Shown one piece after another: positions 1 through 11,800 of a stretch of 64,000 nt of DNA. The stretch spans positions 311,523-375,522 of the forward strand of contig MNCI01002316.1 of assembly GCA_015680685.1 (NCBI GenBank). Direction: 5' to 3'. The notes under the pieces were generated by a model. The model was not told the origin of the DNA and made no database searches. It worked only from the letters and a program-made list of their open reading frames with translations. Source of the stretch: Gnetum montanum (Eukaryota; Streptophyta; Gnetopsida; Gnetales; Gnetaceae). A program made the translations under genes and the position numbers. Positions within the stretch are counted from its first letter, which is position 1; each line of letters opens with the position of its first letter.

Positions 1-1962
1 TGATAAGGTAACATGAGGCATTGGGTTCAAACAGAAAGATGCACCACAGTGTTGGGCTTGTGCTGAGTTGGTGGATGCAATGGTTTCTGAACTATGGTGT
101 CCCTTTCTACGATCACGTCTAAAGAAGGCATTCCCATGATGTTGTGGAGGATTCCCACTGCTGTTGATAGTAGAAGCACAAGTAATGTTTATGGGTTGAT
201 GTTGTGATGTAAATCCCTCAAGAACAACTGGTGGCGATGTAGAAGAAGATAAAGGATGAGAATGTTGGAATTGCGGAGAAGTGTAAGGTACCCAAGGTGG
301 CGGTCCTATTGGAAAGTATATGGGTTGATGGTATTGAGGAGAATGATAATAATATGGTGAGATAGACCCAGTTGGGGAAACAAGATGTTGAACTTGATAG
401 GTACTTGGGTTCGGATGATATGAAGGGTGTACCCAATTCGAGAGTGGCTTCCCCCATGACTGGGATTGTTGCCACTATGATTGAACACAGTATCTCTGTA
501 TGAACTCTGGGTGTAACACTCTTCCCCAATGCTCATGCAAATGTGACAAGATTGGGCATTGGCCCTTGGGGTGATCGTACAAGCAAATGTTACATTGATA
601 CATATGATTAATAGTTGAGTTCTTATTCTCTTCAACCCTTCTTTTTGATTGTCTAAATATGTTTTGTTCTATTTCTTGGTTCATCATAACTCTACCTCCA
701 ATAATGTTGGCATATTCTCCACATTTTTTATGCATCCATTCCATCATCTTATTGATCTTTGCCTCAATTTCGTTTAATGATTGTAATGTTGGCAAAGATG
801 ATTCCACCTCCTTGAGGTGAGTTGATTTATCCTCTTTCAAATTATGGACCTTTGTTGATGTAAGATTTTGGTCTTGTTGAGATTTTTTAATATTCTCCCA
901 TCTAGACATTTCTCCTTCTTCTTTTGCTATCCGCTTAATAAGCTCTTGGATTTGATGGGTTCGTAGCTCGTATAGTTGATGTCCGGCATACATCCCTAAG
1001 GTTTCCCTTATTTCATTATGGAGTCCATCAACAATGTGGTATATTAGCCTTTCCTCGGAGAACTCATGGCCTGGGTAGTTGTTTAACAATGCATAATATC
1101 TTTCTAAGGCCATGTCCAAGGGTTCATGTTATGCTTGTTTCCACTCTTGGATTTGTTTCCTCAAGGCTGACACTTTTGCATAAGTTTGATATTTTTTGTT
1201 GAAGAGCTCTACCATTGTTGGCCAACGTCGAATTGATTTGGGTTTTAGGGACCTATACCATACTTTTGCTTGGCCAACAAGTGTCGCAGGAAAGAGCTTA
1301 AGTTTTTGCCATCCATTATCAATATTGTTCCATACACAGGCGTCATGGAAGGCTTGTAGATGTTGTTGCAAGTCTAAATCATAGCCTCCTAAAAATTTGG
1401 GAAAGTTGTTTAAATCAAGCACGAGTAGATGGCTTTCCTTACGATGCCTGTGGGCTATTCAAATAGCCTCTTGTATATGCATTAGGCTCTTAGTGGCTAA
1501 CAGGGGTTCATTGTCACTAGGTAGGTTATGAGTTTGCGAGTTGGCACGATGTTGTCTTTGTTCATGTTGGCGTTTCTAACTTTTCCCGTGGGTTCGATTT
1601 CTATTTCTACGTTGACCCCTAGAAAGATGATCATCCATGTCACAACCTGACGTTGAAGGAGCACAGGAAGAGAAAGAGTTGGAAGACTTATCATGACTTT
1701 TGTAAGTCTCCCAATCATCCTTGGATAAATTTTTGTTAATTATTGAGAAGGTCCTAGGTCTTATGGGCACCATTGTTCTATGGGATGTCCCATCCTCACT
1801 AGAGGTGTTAGAGTTGGATGACAAGAATCCTTGAGTATCGTTGGGGTGTCTATGAACATATGAAACTCCTGCATAAGATTGAGTACTCCAAAATTTTTCG
1901 TTGGTTCTCCAATGAATTGCCTCGCTAGATGTTGCATTATCACTATCTTGTGAAAGAGACAT
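1..1962 (-). pseudogene. gag region of LTR element A (broken, runs off window start)
   Basis: Minus-strand Gag of a Ty3/gypsy-type element, read in pieces from an ATG at 1962: N-terminal part 1962-1576, Gag core 1422-1129 (motifs NNFPKF, HDACVWNNID, KVWYRSLKPKS, typical of the retrotransposon Gag core), and C-terminal part 1119-475 with a zinc-knuckle-like CNICLYDHPKGQC near 595. A proline/histidine/tyrosine-rich tail continues towards position 1. The same order and wording is found in the less damaged gag at 62376-60988, which shows where the frames should join. Frame changes and stops between the blocks mean it is not functional. Protease and pol would lie left of the window. The PBS at 2074-2091 and the LTR at 2093-3033 place this as the 5' end of the element. 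Confidence 0.85.
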
Positions 1963-2073
1963 GGTTGTAACTTTGTGTGTGATTTAGTTGCAATTATTAT
2001 TTTTGAAAGAGATATCATTAATACTTGTTACAACAATTTTGTATGATGTAACTAATCTAAATAACTAGCATTG

Positions 2074-2091
2074 TCCCTGGCAACGGTGCCA
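2074..2091 (-). promoter_or_regulatory. Primer-binding site of element A
   Basis: On the minus strand TGGCACCGTTGCCAGGGA follows the LTR end after one base. It matches, with two mismatches, the complement of the 3' end of plant tRNA-Asp (TGGCGCCGTTGCCGGGGA), a primer used by Tat/Athila-type plant Ty3/gypsy elements (family knowledge). It fixes the element's orientation as minus. Confidence 0.8.
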
Positions 2092-2092
2092 A

Positions 2093-3033
2093 TGATGAGT
2101 GGCGAGGTACCCCAACACTCAACCATAAGAATACGAGCGTTTCATGCATGATCCAGTCGAACTCTGCAAATGGGCTAGTTGTGGTATCTAGATAGTTACT
2201 CATTGATTGCAATTCATTGTCTTCCCACCTAGACTAGTATTTGCTTTGTCACATATGGTTTAGTCTAGAGTGAGATGTATGATGTGTTCCTACACTAATG
2301 CTACTCCTAGAGACAATGGAAAATATCTTTAATTAAGCTAAGAGGAAAAGGGAGAGAGAATCTAAACTAATAGAAGATAGGGGGAGAGAGAGTCTAAGCT
2401 AGCCTAAGTGTGATGAGCATTCGTTCTTTAATCATCTATACACATCTTGGACCTCGTGCACGACTACTACTAGGATTACCAAGCGTAGATCCTAGGTACG
2501 CTACTGGGTTACCAAGTAGTCACACTTAACTGCTTGTGATTAAGTCGTACTCATTCTGCGTTTAAGGAGTTTAGGGTGAAGAGATAGTAACTATGAAAGC
2601 AATAAATAACAATAACAATTAAATAATTAAACTAAGTGAATGCTGCAATGATGAAGTAATCTCGATCTTTATTTCTGGTCATGTGTGTGTCCAAGTATGT
2701 CACACTCGAATAAAGGATGTCGTACAATTACAATCATCACACTGCGGGTATGCATTGAGAAATAATTCTAACTTTAAGAAGAAAAAACTACAAGATGTTG
2801 GGTAAGGGACTAAGAACTAATGCCAAAACCAAGTGCGCCGCCTCTTATTTATAGGCTCACATAGGAACCACGATATCGCGTACGCGATATCATGGCTGCG
2901 ATATCGGGGGTCCAATATTGGGACCTATCAAACTTGGTATCTTGTATCAGGGTTCTGATAATAGGGGTCCGATAACAAGGGTCCAATAACAGGAGCTGAT
3001 AGACCATGATACTTGACAAACCATGACTCATCA
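2093..3033 (-). mobile_element. 5' LTR of element A (family I)
   Basis: 941-bp LTR beginning and ending with the inverted terminal bases TGATGAGT/ACTCATCA. In minus orientation U3 is short (3033 to about 2854), then a TATA box (TATAAATA, complement of 2846-2853), then R-U5 down to 2093, then the PBS. U3 carries a perfect 20-bp palindrome at 2872-2891 and further GATATC-like motifs. R-U5 contains two copies of an approximately 35-bp unit around ACTGGGTTACCAAG (2470-2520). The LTR is inserted into the older LTR F at ATGAG (3034-3038); the matching duplication would lie outside the window. Confidence 0.85.
2846..2891 (-). promoter_or_regulatory. LTR A core promoter: TATA box plus 20-bp palindrome
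   Basis: TATAAATA on the minus strand (2846-2853) with, 18 bp upstream, the perfect palindrome GATATCGCGTACGCGATATC (2872-2891). A further GATATC lies at about 2900. The same TATA plus GATATC-cluster arrangement recurs in every LTR of the window. Confidence 0.6.
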
Positions 3034-3603
3034 ATGAGCCTTTTGATAAACTTTATAGCACTTGGAAATAGATTAATTAATTATTTATGCATTTAATATT
3101 TTATGTGGTTTCCTTTAATGCTTTAAGTAATTAAATAATTAATGAGGCTAAACTAAATTAGATTAAGTAGCGATTAATTAAGCACATAAGTATGACCACT
3201 TCGAACATACGCTTGGCACTTGGTAATCCCAGTAACGCTTAACATTTGGTAACCCAATGGTGCTAAACATGTTCAAGATGTGTACGGCAAGTGGGAACAG
3301 GATTAGTTAGGTGTAGTTAGTTAGATTAAGTTAGCAATTGAATTACTTCATTCCTTCCATCCTTTTTTTAAGCATCCAAAACATAAAACATAAAAATAAT
3401 AAAAATCATATGCCTTGATTACATTTAACCATACCTTTGCATCTCACAAGTGTAATTGGGAAGACAACAAATGGTTGTTAGGGCAAGTTCACTTCCTAGA
3501 GACTGGTATACTAGAAGACATAGAATCCACGGAATTTGACGAGATTGTGAGTGAACACTTAGTGATTCGTATGGTTGAGTGTAGGGGTACTCACTACTCA
3601 TCA
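3034..3603 (+). mobile_element. Truncated LTR F (family III), plus orientation
   Basis: The reverse complement matches the LTRs of element E (43045-43910 and 52097-52942) over the blocks TTTTGATAAACTTTATAGCAC, TTGGTAACCCAATGGTGCTAAA and GTGTAATTGGGAAGACAACA. It ends CTACTCATCA at 3603. No primer site follows, so it is a solo LTR or the 3' LTR of an element lying to the left. Its left part was displaced by the insertion of element A. To its right is the RTE-like LINE, which it probably interrupted or truncated. Confidence 0.7.
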
Positions 3604-5046
3604 CATACAAAATTATGCAAACTATAGAGGTATCAAACTAATGAGCCACACTATGAAGCTTTGAAAGAAAGTCATAGAGCATTGTCTCAAATTTAAATCA
3701 ACAATGTTAGAAAATCAAGTTGGATTCATGTAAGGGAGATACTGTAGAGGCAATTTTTTTGATATGACAATTGATGGAAAAATTTAGAAAATATCAAAAA
3801 AATCTACATGTGATCTTTATTGACTTGGAAAAAACATATGATAAAGTACTTGGAGATATTTTTTGGTGGGCCTTGTGGAGGAAAAACATCTTTGATAAGT
3901 ATATTAAAGTGATTCACATGTATGAAGGAGCTATCACTGAAATTAGAACAGCTTGTGCAACAACAATTGATTTTTCGGTCACATTAGATCTACATCAAGG
4001 GTTTGCACTTAGCCTGTACTTATTTGCCATTGTTATGGATGAATTAATAAAGGAAACACAAGATGAAACCCCTTGGTGTATCTTATTTTCATATGATATT
4101 GTGTTGGTGGATATAACTCTAGAAAATATTGCTTCTAAAATGAATAAGTGAAGAAATGCTTTAGAATCAAAAGGCTTAAAAATTAGCAAAAGCAAGACAA
4201 AATATATGGAATGCAATTTTAATAACATGAACAATGGTGAAACAGAAATGACAATTCAATGCAAAAAGTTCCTCATCACAAACAATTCTGCTACCTAGGA
4301 TTAATCCTTCGATTAGATGGTCAAACTAATAAAGATATTAAAAATACAATTAAGGTAGATTGGTCAAAATGGAGATAGGCTAGTGGTGTTATATGTGATA
4401 AAAAAATACCAATAAAATTGAAGGATGAAATTTTACAAGACAACAATTAGGCCTACTATCTTATATGGTGCTAAATGTTGGGTAGTACAAAAGAGGCATG
4501 AACAACAAATCAGTGTGGTAGAAATGCAAATGCTTCGATGGATATTGAATGTTAATAGAAGAGATAAACTACATAATATAGACATTCGAAGTAGAGTTGG
4601 AGAGGTTTCTATTTTAGATAAGCTACAAGAGTGATAGCTTAGATGACTTGGACATGTGTAAAGAAGATCAAACAATAAGCCTATAAACAAAGGTTTCTAC
4701 ATCATTGTTCCAAGAAAGCCACCTAAAAGAAGACCAAAGAAGATATGGGAAAAAATGATTGAAGATGATTTGAAGAAACTACAATAAACAAAGATATAAT
4801 AGCTCTGCATAGAAGTGAATGATAGAAATGCACTCATGTAGTTGACCCCATGTTGTTGGGATAGGGAGGGGGTTGCGGTGGGGAATGTTGGAACTGCAAA
4901 AGAATAATACAGTCCAATTAGAATTTTATAACTCAGCATTGCTCACTATAATTGAACCCATGACTTGGAGCTTTTAGATCAAAAGTCTTACTACTAGGAT
5001 AACACCTCATTTTGTTGGGACAAGGTTAAAATGATGATGATGATGA
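3604..5046 (+). pseudogene. Decayed RTE-like LINE, reverse transcriptase to 3' end
   Basis: The reading starts near 3617 with an NYRGIKLMSH-like block and continues with MEKFRKYQKNLHVIFIDLEK (RT motif with FIDLEK-TYD, 3771 onward), LHQGFALSLYLFAIVMDEL, and FSYDIVLVD where the usual FADDIVL is expected, so a catalytic aspartate is lost. The 4151-4640 part has LKISKSKTKYMEC, RPTILYGAKCW and EMQMLRWILN, all hallmarks of the plant RTE-type LINE C terminus. In-frame stops and shifts are frequent. The 3' end shows ATGATGATGATGATG at 5032-5046, consistent with the short-repeat tails of RTE elements. A roughly 145-bp block (4861-5005) seems to separate two versions of the TTGTTGGGA-like end. Confidence 0.75.
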
Positions 5047-5104
5047 CAATTAATTTCAATTTTTAAAATTATTTTCACATATCATTAACCTAATCATTAT
5101 ATTA

Positions 5105-5315
5105 TAAGCATGTTGTCTTAGATGATTTGTGCACATGCAAAGAAGATCAATTGAACACAAAAGCCATTGAATGAAGACCAAAAAATATATGGGAAAAATA
5201 AGATTGAAGATGATCAAGTTCTTTGTAGAGATGAATGAGAATGATGAAAAAGAATTATGTAAAAATATAGCGACCCATTTTATTGGAATAAGGCTAAAAC
5301 AATAATGATGATGAT
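5105..5315 (+). mobile_element. Second 5'-truncated 3' end of the same RTE-like LINE
   Basis: Repeats in the same order the final part of the preceding LINE: CTTAGATGATTTG, ACATGCAAAGAAGATCAA, AAGACCAAA-ATATATGGGAAAAA, a GACCCATTTTATTGGAATAAGGC block, then AATGATGATGATT. It is about 200 bp long and oriented the same way, 60 bp after the first copy's tail. Confidence 0.65.
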
Positions 5316-5556
5316 TAAATTAATCATTACACTAAAGTCAAATTTATAATAATTTTTTGTGCATTTAAATTACCTTGATCGGACCCCCACTGTTCTGCTA
5401 TTTGAAATCGAAAGTCAGCCTATGCCGAATGCTTCATTTGGACGCCATTAAAACTGCTTCGGTATCGTAGCGTCTACTTGTGTCGCCCTTGATGAGCGCA
5501 TAGTGGTTTTCTTCTACGCGCTCGATTCTATAAGCAACTTTGGCGGCAAATCGTTC
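5316..5556 (+). promoter_or_regulatory. Presumed promoter/5' leader of the MOCS3 homologue
   Basis: About 240 bp separates the LINE tail from the main ATG. I see no convincing TATA box. The leader contains a tiny upstream ORF, ATG-AGC-GCA-TAG (5492-5503), ending 53 nt before the main start and out of frame with it. The main frame stays open upstream only from a GTG at 5503, so 5557 is the first ATG in frame. Confidence 0.4.
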
Positions 5557-5806
5557 ATGGAAAAAGAGAAAATTAACCTTCAGAGTGAGCTTGAGCAGCT
5601 AAGGCTTCTGAAATGTGATACTGAACGCAAAATTCAGGAACTGGAAGCACGGCTTTCTTCCATGAACGCCGCCTCCGCGGATGAACGAGTTATTGGTAAT
5701 ACTTCAGATGCCACTCCCTGGAAGACCGTTCACAATCACACATTGAGTGCCGAAGCCATTTACAGATACAGCAGGCATTTGCTTCTTCCTGCCTTCGGAG
5801 TCCAAG
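5557..5806 (+). CDS. MOCS3: MOCS3 exon 1
   Basis: Codes residues 1-83 and the first base of codon 84. It holds the coiled-coil N terminus and the conserved [17 protein letters not shown] block. The donor CAAG|GTGCCG gives a phase that restores V-Q-G-Q across the junction with exon 2. Confidence 0.93.
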
Positions 5807-8800
5807 GTGCCGAAACCGTATCGTCATTTGCCTCATGTTTGCTTTAATGTTTAATCTTGTACTCTTAAGAATTTGTAAGCCAACTTGTTGCCGCTTTTTA
5901 GCAAATAGGTGCAGACAATTCAATTTTATCTTCGTTGTAAGGGGTGGAGCATGTTGGACACTTTGATTTGTCACCTTATCAACATAATCAACGTTGGTCC
6001 CAAGTTGTCAAAAGCGTTTCATTATGCAAGCGCTCTTGAAAGGCATACTAATGTTAAAAGAATAGCATATCAAGATTTTTCTGGATGTATTTCATTTGTA
6101 CTATAGAAATGTTGGTGATATGTTCAGCCAAAGAAGTTGGAACAATGTTCTTGAATATTAGAAACTGCCTTTTTAGCATGCTGATACATTATCATGATTA
6201 ATACTGGAGAACGACGCATTAAAACTTGAACCGTTAGATATAAGAGGTACACCAACATACATTTGCATATCGTGTCGGAAGGATTGCTTAAGTGATGACA
6301 TTAAATTTAAAACAATTTAATGTGCAAAAAGAAACCGCTGGATTCAGAGGGTCTCCATGGATGCAATAAAATAGGTAAAGGTAACCGGCCAACGGTTGTA
6401 TTAGAGGAAGACTTCACAAGTGAATATCAAATTGAAAAGCTTTATGAAGAAGATTGCTGCCTGACATTGAAGGTTATGATTAGCAATGTTAAAATGGACA
6501 TGAATAAGACTGCACCTTGGTTTATTTCTTACCATTTAAAATAGAAAACATACACATGTACATGCATATGCCAAGTTGGATCATCAATGAAACAAGTATG
6601 ACAAGAGTAACAACTTTTCTAGAGGAATGAGTCTAAGGGTTTTTCTAATAAAAGAAGAGAATAAAATGGAAGCATAGAAAGGAAGATTATGAGGGACCAT
6701 CGTTTGGAGTGATGGTAAGGTGCTTGTTTCTCAAGTCGAAGGTTGGGGTCTGAGTCTAGGCATAGTCACTTGAAGAGGTTAGGCTTTGGCTCATCTACCA
6801 ACCCTCTTGGGACTCTATCTATCAGGATGAGCACTATGGCTTCGGGTGATGATCCTATAGAAAAGAAGATCATGAGGAGGCTATCATTTGTAGTGCTAGT
6901 ATGGTGCTTGTTTCTCATATGACAAAACTTGAGTTTGAGTCTGGGTGCAACCACTTAAGAAGAGGTTAAGCCTTTGCTCATCAACCAACCCTCTTGGGAC
7001 ATCACTTGGTAGAATGAGCATTGAGCCTTTGGGTGATGACCCTATAAAAAGAAAGGTCATGATTTTTCCATCCAGGCAAATGGAAATTGAAGATGCATAT
7101 AAACAACACATGAAATAACATATTTAAATTACTCATTATAGATTGTGGAGTGACAAAAGTCTAGCTATAAAAGAGTTTGGATTATGATTAATAGAGAAAA
7201 AGCAATAATGAGTCATAGGAGTCACCTTGGATGTTGACCAAGTGTTCACTAATGATGAAGACATCACCTAGCCTTTGTGTAATCCTGAATGCATTGTTTG
7301 TGTATGTTTCTTGCTTGTGTGTGTTGCCTTTATGTCTTAAATGCACTTGGGATGTTTTGGGGCCTTTGAGAGCTTGTTGGAGGCATTTGGGACTTCAGCT
7401 TGGATGGTGGACTGTTTTGGGTTAGATCTGGAAAGACGTATTCCCTGTCTGAAAGATGTATTCTATGCAACTGTTTCAGCTTTGGAAAGATGTTTTTTCC
7501 TTTTCTAAGATGTCTTCTTTGGCAAGACAATGGATACTAACTTGTATTTTTAAATGCCAGGCGAGACAAAAGGTCACTCAAGAAGTTATAAAAAGGCATC
7601 AAAGACATGAGTTTGAGCAGCCTAGTTTGAAGAGTGAAGGCTGGTCTCAAAGAGAATAAGAGAGATTTGAGAGGTTTCATGAGAGCTTGTGAAACTGAGA
7701 AGAGTGTGAGGGAGAGCTTGTACTAGGAAAATTGTGTCCAATTGAGTGAGAGGCAAGAGTGAGGTACTTGAGAGAGGTTGAGAGAATCTTTTATAAGTGT
7801 TTTTGTCTTGAGCTTTGTGTTCCAAGTGTGAGCAATTGAGGGATTGAGAGGGGACATGTCTTACCTCTAAGATCCTTGGGAGGGTTGTGTTGAACTTGGT
7901 TCCTTATATTTGATGTATTTCTCTATTTTGAGAGTGGTTTAATAAAGGGAGAGTTTCTTCAGTTTCTTGGGTTTTTGTTTTCTAAGCTAATTTTGCTTGG
8001 AAAGGTTATGGAATGGGTCCTTGTAGGGTCTGCTGAGTCAGATCCCTATCAACTACACTTGTTATTGAGTTTTTCTAAAACATTCCATCTATAGGTATAG
8101 CTAAAAACATATTATTGTTTTTTGCACTTTATCTTTTCATGTACTTAGGTACTGATTTTGTATCCACAAAAACAAAGACATAAGTTGAAGCTAATGGAGA
8201 ATGCAAAATTTCAAGCCTTTTTGATTTTTCCTTTTCTTTTTCTTAAAATATTCATGGGATGCTGTAATTGTTGCTCCACATTAAACAAATGAAATGCAAT
8301 TGCATATAATACTTTTGTGACACCATTCACATTCCATGAGAGATCCACTCTAGCGAAAAGCAGAAACTTCATTTCAATTTTGTCTTCAAAACATCATCCT
8401 CACTGTAAATACATTTGTATTGCCATCAGAACATATCTATTATATATTATATATAAACCCTAGAAATCAACAACAAAATGATCTATTAAGTAAAGTCATT
8501 GAAGTGGTTTGTGCAACTTAACAAAAGACATGGCCTGGTTTAAACATTTGAAATACTAAGTTGATAATGCTTCTATGATAATTTATCAAGCTTATTTGTG
8601 GAACTTAATATCCTTGCAACTAATAAGCAGGATTGAGCTTTGGTAGACAGCCTGAGGTTTAGGGCATTTCATGGGCTTTTCGAATACAACACACAAGTCT
8701 TATAGGGCACTTGCTATTTCATGCTTGTCAATTTAAACGTCAATCCTACTGCCAAAGGTTAACATGCTTAAAGAATCTTGGATTGTTAACATCAGTATAC

Positions 8801-11800
8801 ATATAAAGCCAAAAATATTCATGTTGGAATTCTTGGGTAAAGAATTGATAGTGTCTTGCATTCCAATGAAGGTAAATACTTTGACTTCTGTTGTTTTCAC
8901 TAGGTTGTTTAATGGTCAGTGTTTTTTAACAGTGAAATGCATTTATAATTTTATGATTTTATTCTGTTACGATGATTGCAGGACAGTCAAATCTCTTGAA
9001 GACTTCTGTATTACTTGTAGGAGCTGGAGGATTGGGTTCTCCTGTTGCCTTATACCTTGCTGCATGTGGTATTGGTGAGTATTATTTCTGCAAATTCAAA
9101 TTCATGGGCAGTAAGCTTAATAGAGAACTTTCCTTTCTGTGCAAGGCAGTTTATTTCAATAGTTCATTTTCAAAAGATTGTTTAAGCAGGACTAGGTAAT
9201 AAAATTGGCATGAAATGACCTTGATATTAGTATTTTTAGGTGCACAAATCTTTACTTGAAGTGAGAAAAGACTTTTTTGTTACATTTGCGTAGTTGCCAG
9301 TGACTTGATGAATATTTACCCTTTAAAATGGTAATTAACTTCTTTTCTATATTGATGTTTTTACACTGTCACGATGCTTCAGAGAGTCTCAGTGTATCCA
9401 GTAAATAACAATACTGATGAGAGTAAGCCTTGAGGAAGGTTATTTGTGTTAATTGGAGGCTATGAAGGAGGGCATCATCATCATAAATTTGTTCACTTTC
9501 TCATTATAATCAAAGAACTTCAAGCTATTCTTTCTGCATTTTGCCTTTAGTTCTTCTCTTTTCCATGATAGCCTAAAAATCCCTTACCTTAAAGTGACCA
9601 TTTAGAAACTAAAGAGCAACAACCTTGTCCTCTTATAGGTACCAACTTTGATGTAAAAGGGTCATTAAAAAAATCATTTAGAGTGATGGTAAGGTGCTTG
9701 AGGGTGCAGCCATTTGAAAAGAGGTTAGGCTTTCCCTCATCCACCAACTTTGATATATTTTTGAACCAAGAAAAAAGAATAAATATTCTTGAATGAAGCT
9801 TTAGTTATAAGAGTCTTGGCATAGAAGCCCTAGGTCACATGTTCAATTCCAGTGAGTAACACTGAGTTATGGAGACAAATTTTGTAAAATGAATTTTGAA
9901 ATTAGTGTGGTTTGATAGATCAAAAAGGGTCTTAGTGGATGCAAGTAAAAATTCAGTTTTAGTATGTTTGTTGAGTGAAGATACATAATTGTATGTAACA
10001 TATGATTTCACCAATCTCAAAGCCATTATGAACAATTAACTATACGAGACAAGCTTGTCAGATAACTTAAGCCTATTTATATCTATATATTCATTCCATT
10101 TTGAAAAGGAAATGATTGTGAAAGTAATGCACAATACTGCCTGTAACAAAAAGTAATATGGCATACTTTTGAATACTTTAATAATTGTTAAGTATGTTGA
10201 GCATGAATAACAGGGTCTACTTAAATCATTAGTTATTGACTTAAAATTCAACACAATTGCATCATATTATTGTAGTCATAAAAATACCTCTTTTTTTATC
10301 ACTTGCTGAATGTTATCTTTTGTAAATAAAATTGTCACATATTTTCAGGATGTCTTGGTGTTATCGATCATGACATTATTGAGATTAACAATCTACAACG
10401 ACAGGTGAGAATTAGACTTTGATTATCAACTGCTATTTTTATCTCTAATGTACTTCATAAAGTGTATGAGTTGACTTTATAAGTTTAATATTTTACACTT
10501 TATCTTATGGATGATGACCTTTTTATTGCTTTGATGATTCTTTTATGTTTACGCTTAGATTTTACTGTTTGTTAAGGGTTCAAAATATGACTATTCTAAC
10601 GCTTCTTTGAGCCGCTAACAAGAATATGCTGAGTATGTAACAGATGCTCTTCCTCCGGAAGTTGCATCTATTTGTAACCATTCTTATATAATAACTAAGA
10701 AATCGCTATAATGCACAAAGAGCATATGCTGGCTATAGCTAAGGTATTCTAAGGTATTATTGGAATTATTGATAAATTGAAACATAGGGATGTTATCGCC
10801 CTGCTGAAATGATTATTTTAAATAATGACAGTGAAGGTAAAGCTACTTTCAACAATCTGTGTAACTGATTATTTTAAAACAGTATTGAAGTTATGTTTCT
10901 GTCTCTACTGATTTTACTTGTTTATTGCTTTTTATATATTAATACTGTTCTTTTATTGATCATGGATCAACCTTGACTTCATGGTTAAAGGCTCAGAGCA
11001 TTTGGTGTAGAACCATTAAGTTTAACATTTAAGTTTACATGTGCGTCCAAGTGACGGAGTAAAAATTTCAATTTTAACTGTTTTTAATTATGTTAAAGAC
11101 CCTAGGGAGCTGTTGGGATTAGTTGAGTTTCAACTATTTTTTGTATAATATCCATATATCATAGCAGCAATCTATAAGGATCATACCTTTGACTTGTAGG
11201 ATGCAAGTTACATACCTTAACTAACAAGTGACATGCCTTGTAACTTCAATACAAAGTGCTGTCAAATCACCTGCTTACTGTAATGGGTTACTTCAAATTG
11301 ATGCAATAAGGACAGTGATGATGATGACCTTTTTTTTTAAAATGGGTTTTAGCTTTAATAGCTGAGAACTAGAACATTGCTAATCTAATCAGTAGAACTG
11401 GTTCTCAGACTTACAGCTCAATTATGTTGTGTTAGTGTCAAATGCAGATGTTTTTCATATATATGATTCATTATAAATGACAAGAAGAAAAGGAAGTATA
11501 CTACGCACGTTATTTATAAACACATTGGGATTATTTATAGCCTTTCTTTTCATATAATGATTTTCAGTGTTTGTATATACTTTAGTATAATTTTTTAGCT
11601 TTTATTAGCTGAGGAATTTTGTTAATTTATTTTAACTGTTATAGTGTTAATTATGATTATTCACGTGTTTCCTGTTTCAATCAGGTTATTCACAGTGAAA
11701 AGAATATTGGACAGTTAAAAGTGAAATCAGCAGCTGCGGCATGTCATGCGTGTGTGGACTTCCCTTTGCCTTCGTTAATTGATATTTTTTCTTCTGCTAT

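Larger units (their letters stand above)
5807..8981 (+). other. MOCS3: Intron 1 (3175 bp)
   Basis: Contains the tandem SINE pair (6695-7043) and an LTR-like segment (about 7190-8065). The remaining parts, 5807-6670 and 8070-8981, show no recognisable gene or element. Acceptor GATTGCAG at 8974-8981. Confidence 0.85.

Noticed and set aside
5503-5556. N-terminal extension of MOCS3 from a GTG
   Set aside because: Plant nuclear genes rarely start at GTG, and the ATG at 5557 opens a coiled-coil N terminus of the usual family length.
5690-5974. Minus-strand open frame overlapping MOCS3 exon 1
   Set aside because: It is a shadow of the true plus-strand exon, with no conserved features and no splice logic.
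7190-8065. A full LTR with coding capacity in intron 1
   Set aside because: TATA and AATAAA signals are present, but I found no matching ends, target duplication or coding motif, so only a low-confidence entry was kept.
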